Source: Symbiodinium natans
Lineage: Eukaryota > Sar > Dinophyceae > Suessiales > Symbiodiniaceae
Direction of reading: 5' to 3'
Length of the DNA stretch: 20,000 nt
Assembly: GCA_905221605.1 (NCBI GenBank)
Contig: CAJNDS010002079.1
Coordinates: forward strand, 2,622,265 to 2,642,264
The notes beneath the pieces are model-generated. The model had not been told where the DNA came from, did not search any database, and saw only the letters and a program-made list of their open reading frames with translations. Shown piece after piece: positions 1 to 7,462 of the stretch; the first letter of the stretch is position 1; each line of letters opens with the position of its first letter. A program made the position numbers and the translations under genes.

Positions 1-241
1 GGCCAGGCAGCCAGCAGCCTAGGCTTCTACGAGTCGCGAAAGTCCACAGCGTCCGAGATCATCTTGGTTCTTCATACGCATGCCGAATCAAGCATTCAGT
101 CCTCCACACGCGATGTCGTCGACGTCCGTGCGCGTCCAGAGGCCTAACAATCAACACTTCTGACAGGTTCTCACATGCGGCTGTGGCGGCTGTGGCATTG
201 TCCAGCAAAGCGGCGAAGCAGGAAGATCAAGTGAGTCTGAC

Positions 242-412
242 TCAGTCTGACAAAGTAAGAAGCCCAGCCTTGGGTGGGATGGCGATGTCTGCTGCGAGCG
301 CATCTGTTGCATCGTCGTCTGATAAGCCACTGCTTTCGTCCAAAAGCAGGTCTTCGGCTTCCTTGTCTGTCCCAGCCTCAGTAGTCCCTACATCAACAAG
401 AAACTCAATGAT
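242..412 (-). CDS. Candidate acidic 3' exon, gene unassigned
   Basis: After the acceptor-like TTCTATTCATTCTAG the minus strand is open: it reads IEFLVDVGTTEAGTDKEAED, then a Leu-rich acidic stretch (LLLDESSGLSDDDATDAL), and stops at TGA (242). The Asp/Glu-rich composition is protein-like and the strand agrees with the neighbouring genes. It may be the last exon of the large gene if the stop at 919 is bypassed by splicing, or part of another gene running off the window. The plus-strand frame over the same bases is Ser/Ala-rich and less convincing. Confidence 0.3.
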   Translation of the reverse strand: MIEFLVDVGTTEAGTDKEAEDLLLDESSGLSDDDATDALAADIAIPPKAGLLTLSD

Positions 413-439
413 CTAGAATGAATAGAATCTAGAGATCCT

Positions 440-569
440 GCTGAGGGGAGGGATGTTGCTGTTGATGGTGGACCCCTCTAAAGCCTCTAGACTTAGCCCT
501 GGAAGTTTCGATGCACATAGGCAAACTGGCAGACGAGGCGTCCTTATCATTGCAAAAGTCATCGCCGTC
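440..569 (-). CDS. Candidate short exon, gene unassigned
   Basis: After CAGTGCAATCTGCAG the minus strand reads DGDDFCNDKDASSASLPMCI and stays open to a TAG near 440. The start is acidic like the candidate at 242-412, so the two may belong together. No donor can be fixed with confidence. The rest of 413-918 shows nothing recognisable. Confidence 0.2.
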
Positions 570-918
570 CTGCAGATTGCACTGATTCACTGATTGCACT
601 TCGCACACAGAACTTCACAAAACCACGCAATAACAATGGAACAAAGACAAGCGCTGCCAAGGCCGCAAACAACAGCCCTCATCATTCTGGGTTACGCCTC
701 TTGTTGACAGCCTTCCACCCGGATTCCAGCCCTCCCCAAAACCGCACGCCCGTCCATGCCTACACGTCTAGTTTGGCCTTCGAGTCAGGACAATTAGGTC
801 TCATATGGACTCAGGTTAAACGGGCACTCAAATCACTGCAATCGGCTCTGACTCTTTGAACATCTTGTGATGATTTGGTAGTTTGGTTTTGGAGTTTGGA
901 CGGGAACGGAGTGAACTG

Positions 919-2172
919 TCATGAACTGAACAAGTAACTGAACCGACAGGCTTCCTGCTGCAGCGCCTGCAACGCTGGGCCGTGCTTCTTTGGTTTGCTT
1001 CGACGGCGACGTGTTCGCGCTGTCCGTGCACTCGCAACTGCTTCCACCCCCGCCATGGCATTTGCAGCATCATAGTTTCCTGCAAGGATGCTCTTGTAGT
1101 AGGTGGCCTTGCGGTTGGGCAGCAGCTCTTTCAGCACATCCCAGCTCTCATCCTGCGCAAGTTGCCACGCTGTCTGATAGTACATTTGAAGCTGGCCGTG
1201 GTGCAGTCCACTCCCTGTCTTTGCGGAGATATCTTCGATGTTGAGTAGGCAGAGAAAATAGTACAGGGAGACATGGTAGTATACCTTCTTCGCGGGCTGC
1301 AAGCAAGGACGAAAAACCTCTGCTGTCAGATCCTTCAAGTGCCCGTCCCAATCCTTTCGCTTCCAGCCGCGGCGCTGCAAGAGCAGGTAAAGCTCCAGCT
1401 GCGTCGGCTTGATGCCGCGGGCTATGTCGACGTGTTGCAACTTGAAGGGCACAGCCTCACGCATCTGGAAAACCCTGCTATGGCGTCGCAGCCTAAAACC
1501 TGCGTTGCCAGGACTGTTCTGGTCGTCATGAGCCACGAGCCTCCACTGCCACAGGTTTTGCATGATAGTTTCCACCAGCTGACCTTGGCATGAGTCAAAC
1601 AACCTGATCAGGACCAGGTCATCGCTTGCCCGACTTGCTTGACTGACCCAGGCATTCTCGTCGAGCACGCAGTCCACGCGGTACACACGCACAGGCAGGT
1701 CGCCGGGCTTCAAATTGTCAGCTGCGTAGAGAGGTCGTTTTTTCAAGTGCAATTTCGTGTCAGGCACAGAGAAGCACAATACACCTTCGCCCGGAGAAGC
1801 ATTTCTTTCAAGCATGTTTTCCAAGCGGCGAGTCAGATGCCGATCGCTACACTGAGCCAGCACGTCCACAGAAGACTTTGACGGAGACGACTTTGGCAAG
1901 TCGGAACGTGCCACAACAGCTGTGCAGTCGGAATCCTCCACCAAATCGCTCAGGAAACATGGCTCTGGCTGCACACGGGCCGCGGTCTCCGCGGCCCTCT
2001 CGGCCGCGGCCCTCTCGCACAGGGGCAGGAGACGCAGGGCGCCAGGAGCAGGCAAACGTTCCACTGGTTTTGTGGCATCTTGCAACGCGTTGTGAACGCT
2101 CAGACCAGTTGTAACAGCGTCTTGAAGCCACTGGATCGGAATGCCTGGGCGGGATGTGACGACGAAGCAAAA
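919..2172 (-). CDS. Exon 10 (last exon) of the large unknown gene
   Basis: This is the longest single open stretch of the gene, 418 codons including a TGA stop. It opens after the acceptor CCCCTCCCCTTTAG at 2173, which has a strong pyrimidine tract, in phase 0 to match the preceding donor at 2316. A second possible acceptor (CGCCCAG, just inside) would break the frame. The segment begins near GIPIQWLQDAV and contains an Ala/Arg/Glu-rich helix. Further on are a Trp-rich region (QNLWQWRL, RRGWKRKDWDGHL) and a Tyr-rich patch (YYHVSLYYFLCLL). It ends with a basic cluster about 30 residues before the stop. The minus reading is preferred to the overlapping plus-strand frames because of its length and continuity with the other exons. 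The true C-terminus could extend further if the stop region is spliced out. Confidence 0.7.
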   Translation of the reverse strand, partial: FCFVVTSRPGIPIQWLQDAVTTGLSVHNALQDATKPVERLPAPGALRLLPLCERAAAERAAETAARVQPEPCFLSDLVEDSDCTAVVARSDLPKSSPSKSSVDVLAQCSDRHLTRRLENMLERNASPGEGVLCFSVPDTKLHLKKRPLYAADNLKPGDLPVRVYRVDCVLDENAWVSQASRASDDLVLIRLFDSCQGQLVETIMQNLWQWRLVAHDDQNSPGNAGFRLRRHSRVFQMREAVPFKLQHVDIARGIKPTQLELYLLLQRRGWKRKDWDGHLKDLTAEVFRPCLQPAKKVYYHVSLYYFLCLLNIEDISAKTGSGLHHGQLQMYYQTAWQLAQDESWDVLKELLPNRKATYYKSILAGNYDAANAMAGVEAVASARTARTRRRRSKPKKHGPALQALQQEACRFSYLFSS

Positions 2173-5070
2173 CTAAAGGGGAGGGGGTGTCGGCCTGAAG
2201 GTTAAGGGCTACACTGGCTACATTCGGCTACATAAGGACGTAGCACTCATCATGAGATAAAATAAAATGGAGCACAAGTAGCTGGGCTAGGTCCTTGGCT
2301 GGAATGGAACCCTTACCGAAATTCGGAAAGGCAAGCTGCTTCTCATAACATGACTGGGCAAAGTGTAGAAGTGTCCAGGTGCTGCAGCCATACACGCTTC
2401 AAAGTGCTGCTGCATGAGCAGCAATATCCAGCCGTCGCCATCCTTGCTCAATTGCTCCCGTCGGGCCTGGGTGGCCGCAGTCTTGTTCTTGCGAAGCTGC
2501 GCGTCTGAGCTCTCGGGCATCAAAGGCAGCGCAACTGAGCCGGCCTCAAACTGCAAGGTTCTTCTGTACACCAACTCTTTTTGTTGCTTGTCCGTCAGGA
2601 CGTCGCTCGCAGCCTTGTGACTTCTGAATACAACAGCAATGTTTCACGCTGTTGGAGTTTGAGTTGGTGCCTACATCAATAACTGTGACCTGTGACCAGA
2701 AAATGTCTGTATGACAAATACAGCAAACACAGCTTGCACAAATGCAATTCAGAAACGCACGAGCTGCCGCCAATCAACTGCGCAACGACCTGACTGGAAC
2801 CTTTCCCAGAGCTGATCTCTTCGTACTCAACCGCTGCTTCCTTCAGATCCTGGCATACGAGACTGAAGGAAAGTTGTAAGATGGTACTCTCCACACGTGG
2901 GGGTTTAGGAAAATAAGGGACCTCAAAAAAAAAACAAATGGAAGGATTCCCTGTTTACAAGGACCCCGAGAAGGTAGCCGAAATTCGGAAACCCCCATGC
3001 GGGGTCCGAAAATGTTGTTGACATTCTTGTGTGTCGTCGTCCTCCGGGGAGGCAAAGATCTGCTCAACCAGCGGAATCCGCATTTCCGTGGAGATGTAGG
3101 ACAAGGATGCATTCGGCGATTTGCCCAGAATCTGCTTGATGCCCCTGTGCTGGCCCTGCGGCGCACTGCGGCGCAACGCAAAGTGACGGGACGCAAAGGG
3201 TAAGAGAAGAAAAACTTGACACAGACACAGACACAGATCTCTGCCCCTTTCCTGCCACCTCTAGCCCAGCATAGGTCACCGTACCTGCCCGAAACAGCCC
3301 CAGAACGTGAAACAAAGTAGCCAATCGCCTGAGCATCCTAGAGCACGTAAAGATAAGAATTTAAGACATTAATGCAAAGAAACTGCACGGAAGACTGCAA
3401 CGGCAACCCGACGGCCCGACGGCCCCCGAACCTTTGCTGATCGGGCTACAGGTAGCACACGCTGCAAGCCTGCCGGTTACTGGCAGTTAGTTAGTAGTTG
3501 CCTCCGTCTGCCGCTCGCAGCAACGAAGCAAAGCCAGAGCACCAGTCCATTGACGCAGCTCCGGCAAGTGCTCCCAAGCAGCACCATTCATGAAGTCGTG
3601 CATCTGCTGACAAAGTGATGGGCCTGGGCCCTGAAAGTCCTTAGCTTGACCATGGCCATGACTCACGACGGCATCGGCGTACCTGACCTGAAAAGCCTGA
3701 AGTGACAAAGTCGCCTTCATTGCTTTCCTGACAGTCACTAGCCAAGAAGCGGGATCCAAGAAGCGCAAAGTCATGGGATGATGTTTTCCAACGAGCTCGC
3801 CACCATGGCCGCTGATGGATTCAGTCCACAGCTGGCGGCATTCCTGAGCACACTGCCGTGCTCGATCTATGTCATGAAATGCCAAGCCAGCCAGCTTCCA
3901 CGGAAGCGTTTTCCAGAATGCGGTCTTCACTGTAATTTCAGCGAGTATCAGGTCCTGAGTGATGCAACGCTGCAATGGATGTTGGTGATTGAGTTCAGGG
4001 GGGCAAAGTTCAGGTCAGGGCCTCGTGGTTCGGACTCCAGACTCTGAAGTCTTACGTTTGAGGGCTTTGGTTGCATGATTCCAGGAATTCGACATCCGAC
4101 TCGGGCAAGCAGCGGTGGCACTCAGCCAGTCGGCCCTTAGCCACGCTTTCTCTTCATTCGAAAGCACGAGCGCAGCCATGCACTCTCGAAGCTGGTCTGC
4201 TCCGACTTGTTTGATCTCTTCTGCAAATAGGGTAAACTCCCCTTGTGCATATTCAGGAGCACGCCGACCTTTCAGGCGGCAGTTGGGCAGCTTGTCCGGC
4301 CCAGTGGCCGCAGCAGGAAGCTCGGGAAGGTCCGGCGCCGGCGCCACCGCTGCCTGCAGGCTCTGTGCAATGGCTCTCCTGCGAGCTTGGTACGACTTGG
4401 CTGGGGACGTCACGCAACATCTGCAGCCTTCAGCCCACTGGCTTTTCATCTCCAGCGCCCCTCCAAGCAAGCTCAGCAGCTTCGCATAGGCCCAGAAAAA
4501 ATTACTGTGCATTGCGTCGTCCATGCCCTTGATGGCGGTGGCGTCTGTTTGCCCGAATGCCTGCACATCCCATGCGTTCCGAAGACAATCTTCTCTGCGT
4601 AGCAATGCCAGGACAACGTTGATCAAGGAGCCCCACCTCCAAGAGATGAGCTGGCCTCCCTCCCAGACTGACATCAACTTTCGTTTGTCTGCGAAGGCAC
4701 CACCTGTGGGAAAGCACGTCTCCTCAGGCGGGTGGCATTGGTGGCGGAACTTTATTCGTCATGTTTCATGGAACTTAATGAGTGATGTGTCGTAGTCACT
4801 GCCTCTACTATTCCAATCCGAACCAGCGTGTAGGGTTCAAGTTTTTGGGTACAGAGATGAGACTAAAGTTACTAAAGGAAAATTTTCGGGGGGAGTCAAA
4901 AAGTCCCGTCATACCGTGATTTCAAACGAGAGTCCAGGAGCCGATCACGGTGCATCTTCAAGTGCAGCACTGTCACCACGTGTTTCAATTTTTCCTGCGT
5001 TGCAGGGCGCTGGCTGATGATGATGGCAGTCAATCTTTGCTTGAGGAGCAGGAGCAGGAGCAGGAGCAGG

Positions 5071-5104
<34 letters not shown>

Positions 5105-6667
5105 GTTAACCAAGGACACGAACGATCTAAGTGCGATCAAGGATTTCACCAAACCAACAGCGATTTGAGGTTCAGGCCTCAAAAGCTGGGTAACACTTGA
5201 GGCGGTCCAGGACATCCCCTTCGATGTTGTTGAGTAAGTGCTTAATGCCAGGAATCATCAAGGAACCCTGCAAAGAGAACGTGTGCTCGTTCGAGGATTG
5301 CTGAAAGGCCACAGGACCCTCTCCTCCACCACCTCCACCTTCCCCGTCATCCATCAGCTGTGACAAACATCTCGAAGGCGCTGCAGCCAGAGGACCAGCC
5401 GGGATCAGCAAACCCTTGCTGGCCTTAAAATTTCGCTCCTGAAGGGCCGCCAAACGGATGGGAGGGACTTCGACTAGTTGTCCCTCCGCGCCATAATCTG
5501 AGCAGAACCCAACCACATGCTGCGAGTAGCTTGCCGTGTGCGCAACATTGGCATCAAAGGCAGTGTCCAGCAGCGCAGCGTGTGCCAGACACTCATACTT
5601 GGCTGCCACCGTCTGCCTGCCGCTGCCAAGAACTGTCAGTGGTAGGCAAGCAGTTCGCACACTGCTGGCACTCAGGGACCATTGGCGCAGCTCGGAAACG
5701 GTAACCCCTACGACTCTCGCAGCGGACTCGATGGGCACCCTGTCTTCCAAACAGGCGTAATACTCTAAACCAGATTGAGGAGATGAGTCGGACGATAGCA
5801 TGATGAAGAAGCCAAACGGGAGCGGATTCGGTGAGGCCCCTAAACGTGGAGACGCTTGCTGCCATTGGCGTTGTCTGCATTTCATGAGCAAGAGGTCCAA
5901 TTTCATTCTTGCTCGGCTGAGCTGCGTCTCATGCGGCACAGATTGGGTTTTCTCTCTGATGTCACGGTACACCTTCCTGAGCTGTCAGCTGAATAGATCT
6001 ACGTTTCTAGTCACTTCTAGTCGTCTGCAAGCACGCAAAGACTTTCGCAAACGGAGTTCATTCCAAACCTTCTTGCCTTGTGGACCTGGCAAACATCTAA
6101 TGTCCCGCGGGCACAGAGGGTCCCAGTTTTTTTTTGCTTGGGGGGGTGGGGCGGGGGAAGGCTCCTACTACAGCGAGTGCAACATGACGACGGCTCCAAG
6201 TCGGAGTCCAAGGTGCTGAGCTTCTTCAGTCCCGAGGAGAAAGGATATGCTCCTCACCAGCACTTCTGGAAGTTTCGTGGCGTCGCTGAGTAGCCGCGCC
6301 AAGAGTAAAGCTTCCAGCAAGCGTGCCAGTGTGTGTCGGGATGGAGGCCTGCTGGGAGGGAGGCTGAGGCCGGGGAGGCGGCTGATGGCAAGCACTGCAT
6401 TGAGGTCATTCTGGAAGCCCCGGAACCATGATTAGTAAACTGAAAGGCCGCAGGCAAGTCACACTGCTCCTGAACCCGACAAACCCTACACGCCGACATC
6501 CCCCGAAAGCGAATAATGCCTCTATCCCTTGCACCGCGTCACCCTATCCCGTAGTGCACCACCGCTACCACATACGGAAGCTCTTCCGGCCTCCTCCTGT
6601 GATTCGAATCAGGCCCAACCACAATCTGCTGCGGCGCGGCCTGCGCCAGCTCATCTCCATTGTCCAT
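919..6667 (-). CDS. Large ten-exon gene, protein of unknown function (tryptophan-rich)
   Basis: I do not recognise a named domain. Proposed exons, 5' to 3': 6667-6569, 6410-6172, 5976-5178, 4994-4928, 4703-4056, 3929-3502, 3155-2979, 2849-2761, 2623-2317, 2172-919. Every junction keeps the frame; from 6410 down they total 4008 bases, 1335 codons plus stop, with introns of 126-346 bases. The first exon and its donor are the least certain. The product is rich in Trp, Leu, His and Arg, has no obvious signal peptide or membrane segment, and ends in a basic cluster (RTRRRRSKPKK) that could be a nuclear localisation signal. By general impression it belongs to an unnamed dinoflagellate multicopy family; I could not search for this. 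The reading direction matches the kinase gene upstream, 796 bases away. The alternative, several separate genes, is disfavoured by the matching phases and by the lack of start and stop codons between exons. Confidence 0.6.
2317..2623 (-). CDS. Exon 9 of the large unknown gene
   Basis: Open for 102 codons. The donor is canonical: TTTCG followed by GTAAGG at 2316, in phase 0. The likely acceptor is TTGTATTCAG ending at 2624. The encoded segment runs from SHKAASDVL through LVYRRTLQFEAG to LPFRIS. An alternative acceptor ten bases further in (CACAAG) would need a different upstream donor. The last 14 exon bases recur at the end of the proposed exon 7. Confidence 0.6.
2761..2849 (-). CDS. Exon 8 (small) of the large unknown gene
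   Basis: A segment of 29 codons plus two bases, reading DLKEAAVEYEEISSGKGSSQ and onward. The acceptor is TATGCCAG, with an alternative CTTTCCTTCAG that starts the exon at 2862. The donor is a GT following GGCAGCTC. The two leftover bases match the one-base phase of exon 9. The exact ends are inference; the protein-like composition on this strand and the phase match are what the sequence shows. Confidence 0.45.
2961..3007. repeat. 47-bp foldback with 8-bp inverted arms
   Basis: Arms ggaccccg and cggggtcc enclose a segment holding a second, shorter inverted repeat (ccgaa-a-ttcgg). The element lies at the proposed exon 7/intron boundary. Confidence 0.5.
2979..3155 (-). CDS. Exon 7 of the large unknown gene
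   Basis: Fifty-nine codons, with readable segments GIKQILGKSPNASLSY and STEMRIPLVEQIF followed by an acidic stretch. Several AG acceptors are clustered at 3156-3170; CGCCGCAG at 3156 gives phase 0. The proposed 3' end has a GC donor (TTTCG then GCTACC). An alternative end near 3008 would use a GA dinucleotide. The boundary is therefore uncertain, but the middle of the exon is convincing. Confidence 0.5.
3502..3929 (-). CDS. Exon 6 of the large unknown gene
   Basis: Begins after AAATTACAG in a phase that completes the codon left by exon 5. It reads through KTAFWKTLPWKLAGLAFHD and a Cys/Gln-rich helix, then WLVTVRKAMKATLSLQAFQV, to LPELRQWTGALALL. The proposed donor is GAG followed by GCAACT, a GC-type site in phase 0, because the frame meets TAA soon after. 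The long overlapping plus-strand frame (3778-4047) is taken as a shadow. Confidence 0.6.
4056..4703 (-). CDS. Exon 5 of the large unknown gene
   Basis: A long exon of 648 bases opened by the strong acceptor TGCTTTCCCACAG at 4704 and closed by the canonical donor CTCAAAC then GTAAGA at 4055. The segment contains RWGSLINVVLALL, LRNAWDVQAFGQ, NFFWAYAKLLSLL and WAEGCRCC, then an Ala/Pro-rich linker and a basic tail. Both boundaries and phases are clear, making this one of the best-supported exons. Overlapping plus-strand frames of 88-124 codons exist but lack compatible splice sites. Confidence 0.7.
4928..4994 (-). CDS. Exon 4 (micro-exon, 67 bases) of the large unknown gene
   Basis: Found by requiring continuity: acceptor CAACGCAG at 4995, then EKLKHVVTVLHLKMHRDRLL. 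The donor is a GT after GACTCTC; GGTATG a few bases on is a better-looking donor but does not keep the frame with exon 5. Joined to exon 3 it gives CYPAFEEKLKHVV, a smooth amphipathic helix. Confidence 0.5.
5046..5103. repeat. GAGCAG/CAG microsatellite inside an intron
   Basis: Four GAGCAG hexamer-like units pass into a run of about ten CAG triplets on the plus strand. On the coding (minus) strand this is a CTC/CTG pyrimidine-rich tract inside the proposed intron 5177-4995, about 50 bases before its acceptor. A plus-strand frame would read it as a polyGln run, but that frame has no other protein-like content. Confidence 0.85.
5178..5976 (-). CDS. Exon 3 of the large unknown gene
   Basis: Starts after GCTGACAGCTCAG at 5977, completing the two bases left by exon 2. 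It covers 266 codons. The segment begins KVYRDIREKTQ, includes a helical region, a Gly-rich spacer (DDGEGGGGGGEG) and the ending HLLNNIEGDVLDRLKCYP. The frame runs into TGA immediately after a GAG-GC junction at 5177, so a GC donor is proposed. The next AG acceptor in phase 0 is at 4995. The Gly-rich run on this strand mirrors a CCT/CCA-rich run on the other. Confidence 0.65.
6172..6410 (-). CDS. Exon 2 of the large unknown gene
   Basis: Starts after GGGGCTTCCAG at 6411. A branch-point-like TACTAAT lies about 20 bases upstream of that acceptor. It reads NDLNAVLAISRLPG, a Pro/Ser-rich stretch and a Leu-rich helix (LARLLEALLLARLLSDATKL). It ends with GAVVMLHSL at a GT donor (GTAGTA, 6171). The two leftover bases fit exon 3 exactly. 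Confidence 0.6.
6569..6667 (-). CDS. Exon 1 or early exon of the large unknown gene
   Basis: An ATG at 6667 opens MDNGDELAQAAPQQIVVGPD, then an Arg-rich stretch to ELPYV. The frame is also open upstream of this ATG for 15 codons, to a TGA, so the exon may be internal and begin at an AG near 6694. Three GT donors in phase 0 lie within 12 bases (from 6568), so the exact end is open. A perfect 12-base palindrome (TGATTCGAATCA) lies inside. Confidence 0.4.
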
Positions 6668-7462
6668 TCCTTGGAGCACTGTTTGCAAGACAGCGCTGAG
6701 AAGCGTGTTGTTTCATGAAGGGCTGGACAACGTCTAAATTAGTCTAAATGCTACAGATTCACGGAGTCCGGAACCTTCTGAGAGCATGGCAGTCCGTCAC
6801 AGGCAGCGAGGAATCGATGAAACAGGGTTGGGCCTGGGCGACAGACTGTGTTGAGCGACTTCCTAATCTATTGTCATCTTGCTTGAACTTGACAGAAGTG
6901 ATCTCATTGCAGCTTGACTTTAAACTTTTCTTCAGTCAAGTAAGTGCCACCTGACCCACTTGTGCTTCTATGGGCTCAAGCCCGATGATCTGCAGTCTTC
7001 ATCTACACACTTCATCCCTCCAAAACCAGCTCTGAGAAACCTCAGGTACACTGATGGCCATGAGGTGTTATGTAAAGAACAAACACAGGTTGGGCAGATT
7101 GGCAGAGGAGCTGAGGAGCACGGTTTGAAGAGTATGGCTGGGGGCGTCGAAAGCCAACAGCCCAATGATAGGGGAAGGCAAGCAGCAAGCCAGCCAATGC
7201 ACGAGGCATCTTGAAAGCGAACAGAGCCAGACCAAATCTACCTACTTGGCACTCTGCATATGTCATGCATAATGTCATGAACCCTGGCAGCTGATATTGA
7301 CACTGATATTGACATTCCAGAAGCACCGGATCACACAACATAGCCTTTTTTATTACGTCTCCACTTTATCGGATCTTCACGTCTGCAAGCCTTCCTTTTT
7401 GCTGGCCACTGACTGACGCCCCAATAAGTCAGTCTTTTAATACTACGTCCAAGCAGCTGGAG
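6668..7462. other. Intergenic region between kinase and large gene
   Basis: This 795-bp stretch separates the kinase stop from the first visible exon of the large gene. It may hold undetected 5' exons or the untranslated leader of the large gene. A 55-codon minus frame at 7209-7042 begins with a hydrophobic stretch but is unsupported. A 12-base direct repeat (ctgatattgaca) lies at about 7292-7316. No TATA box or other promoter signal can be named. Confidence 0.4.

Noticed and set aside
1273-1593. Plus-strand frames across 982-1593 and 1639-1881
   Set aside because: They are antisense to the 418-codon minus exon, which has better length, splice context and composition.
4115-4602. Three overlapping plus-strand frames of 95-124 codons
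   Set aside because: Shadows of the well-bounded minus-strand exon 4703-4056.
4950-5168. Plus-strand frame with a polyGln run
   Set aside because: The run is a CAG microsatellite within an intron of the minus-strand gene; the flanking residues are not protein-like and no partner exons are seen.
6973-6980. Relic of the dinoflagellate spliced leader (GGCTCAAG)
   Set aside because: Only eight bases match, on the strand opposite to the genes, and the preceding part of the leader is absent.
7042-7209. 55-codon minus-strand ORF with a signal-peptide-like start (MPRALAGLLLAF)
   Set aside because: Short, with no splice sites linking it to the large gene and a non-protein-like second half; kept only as a possibility.
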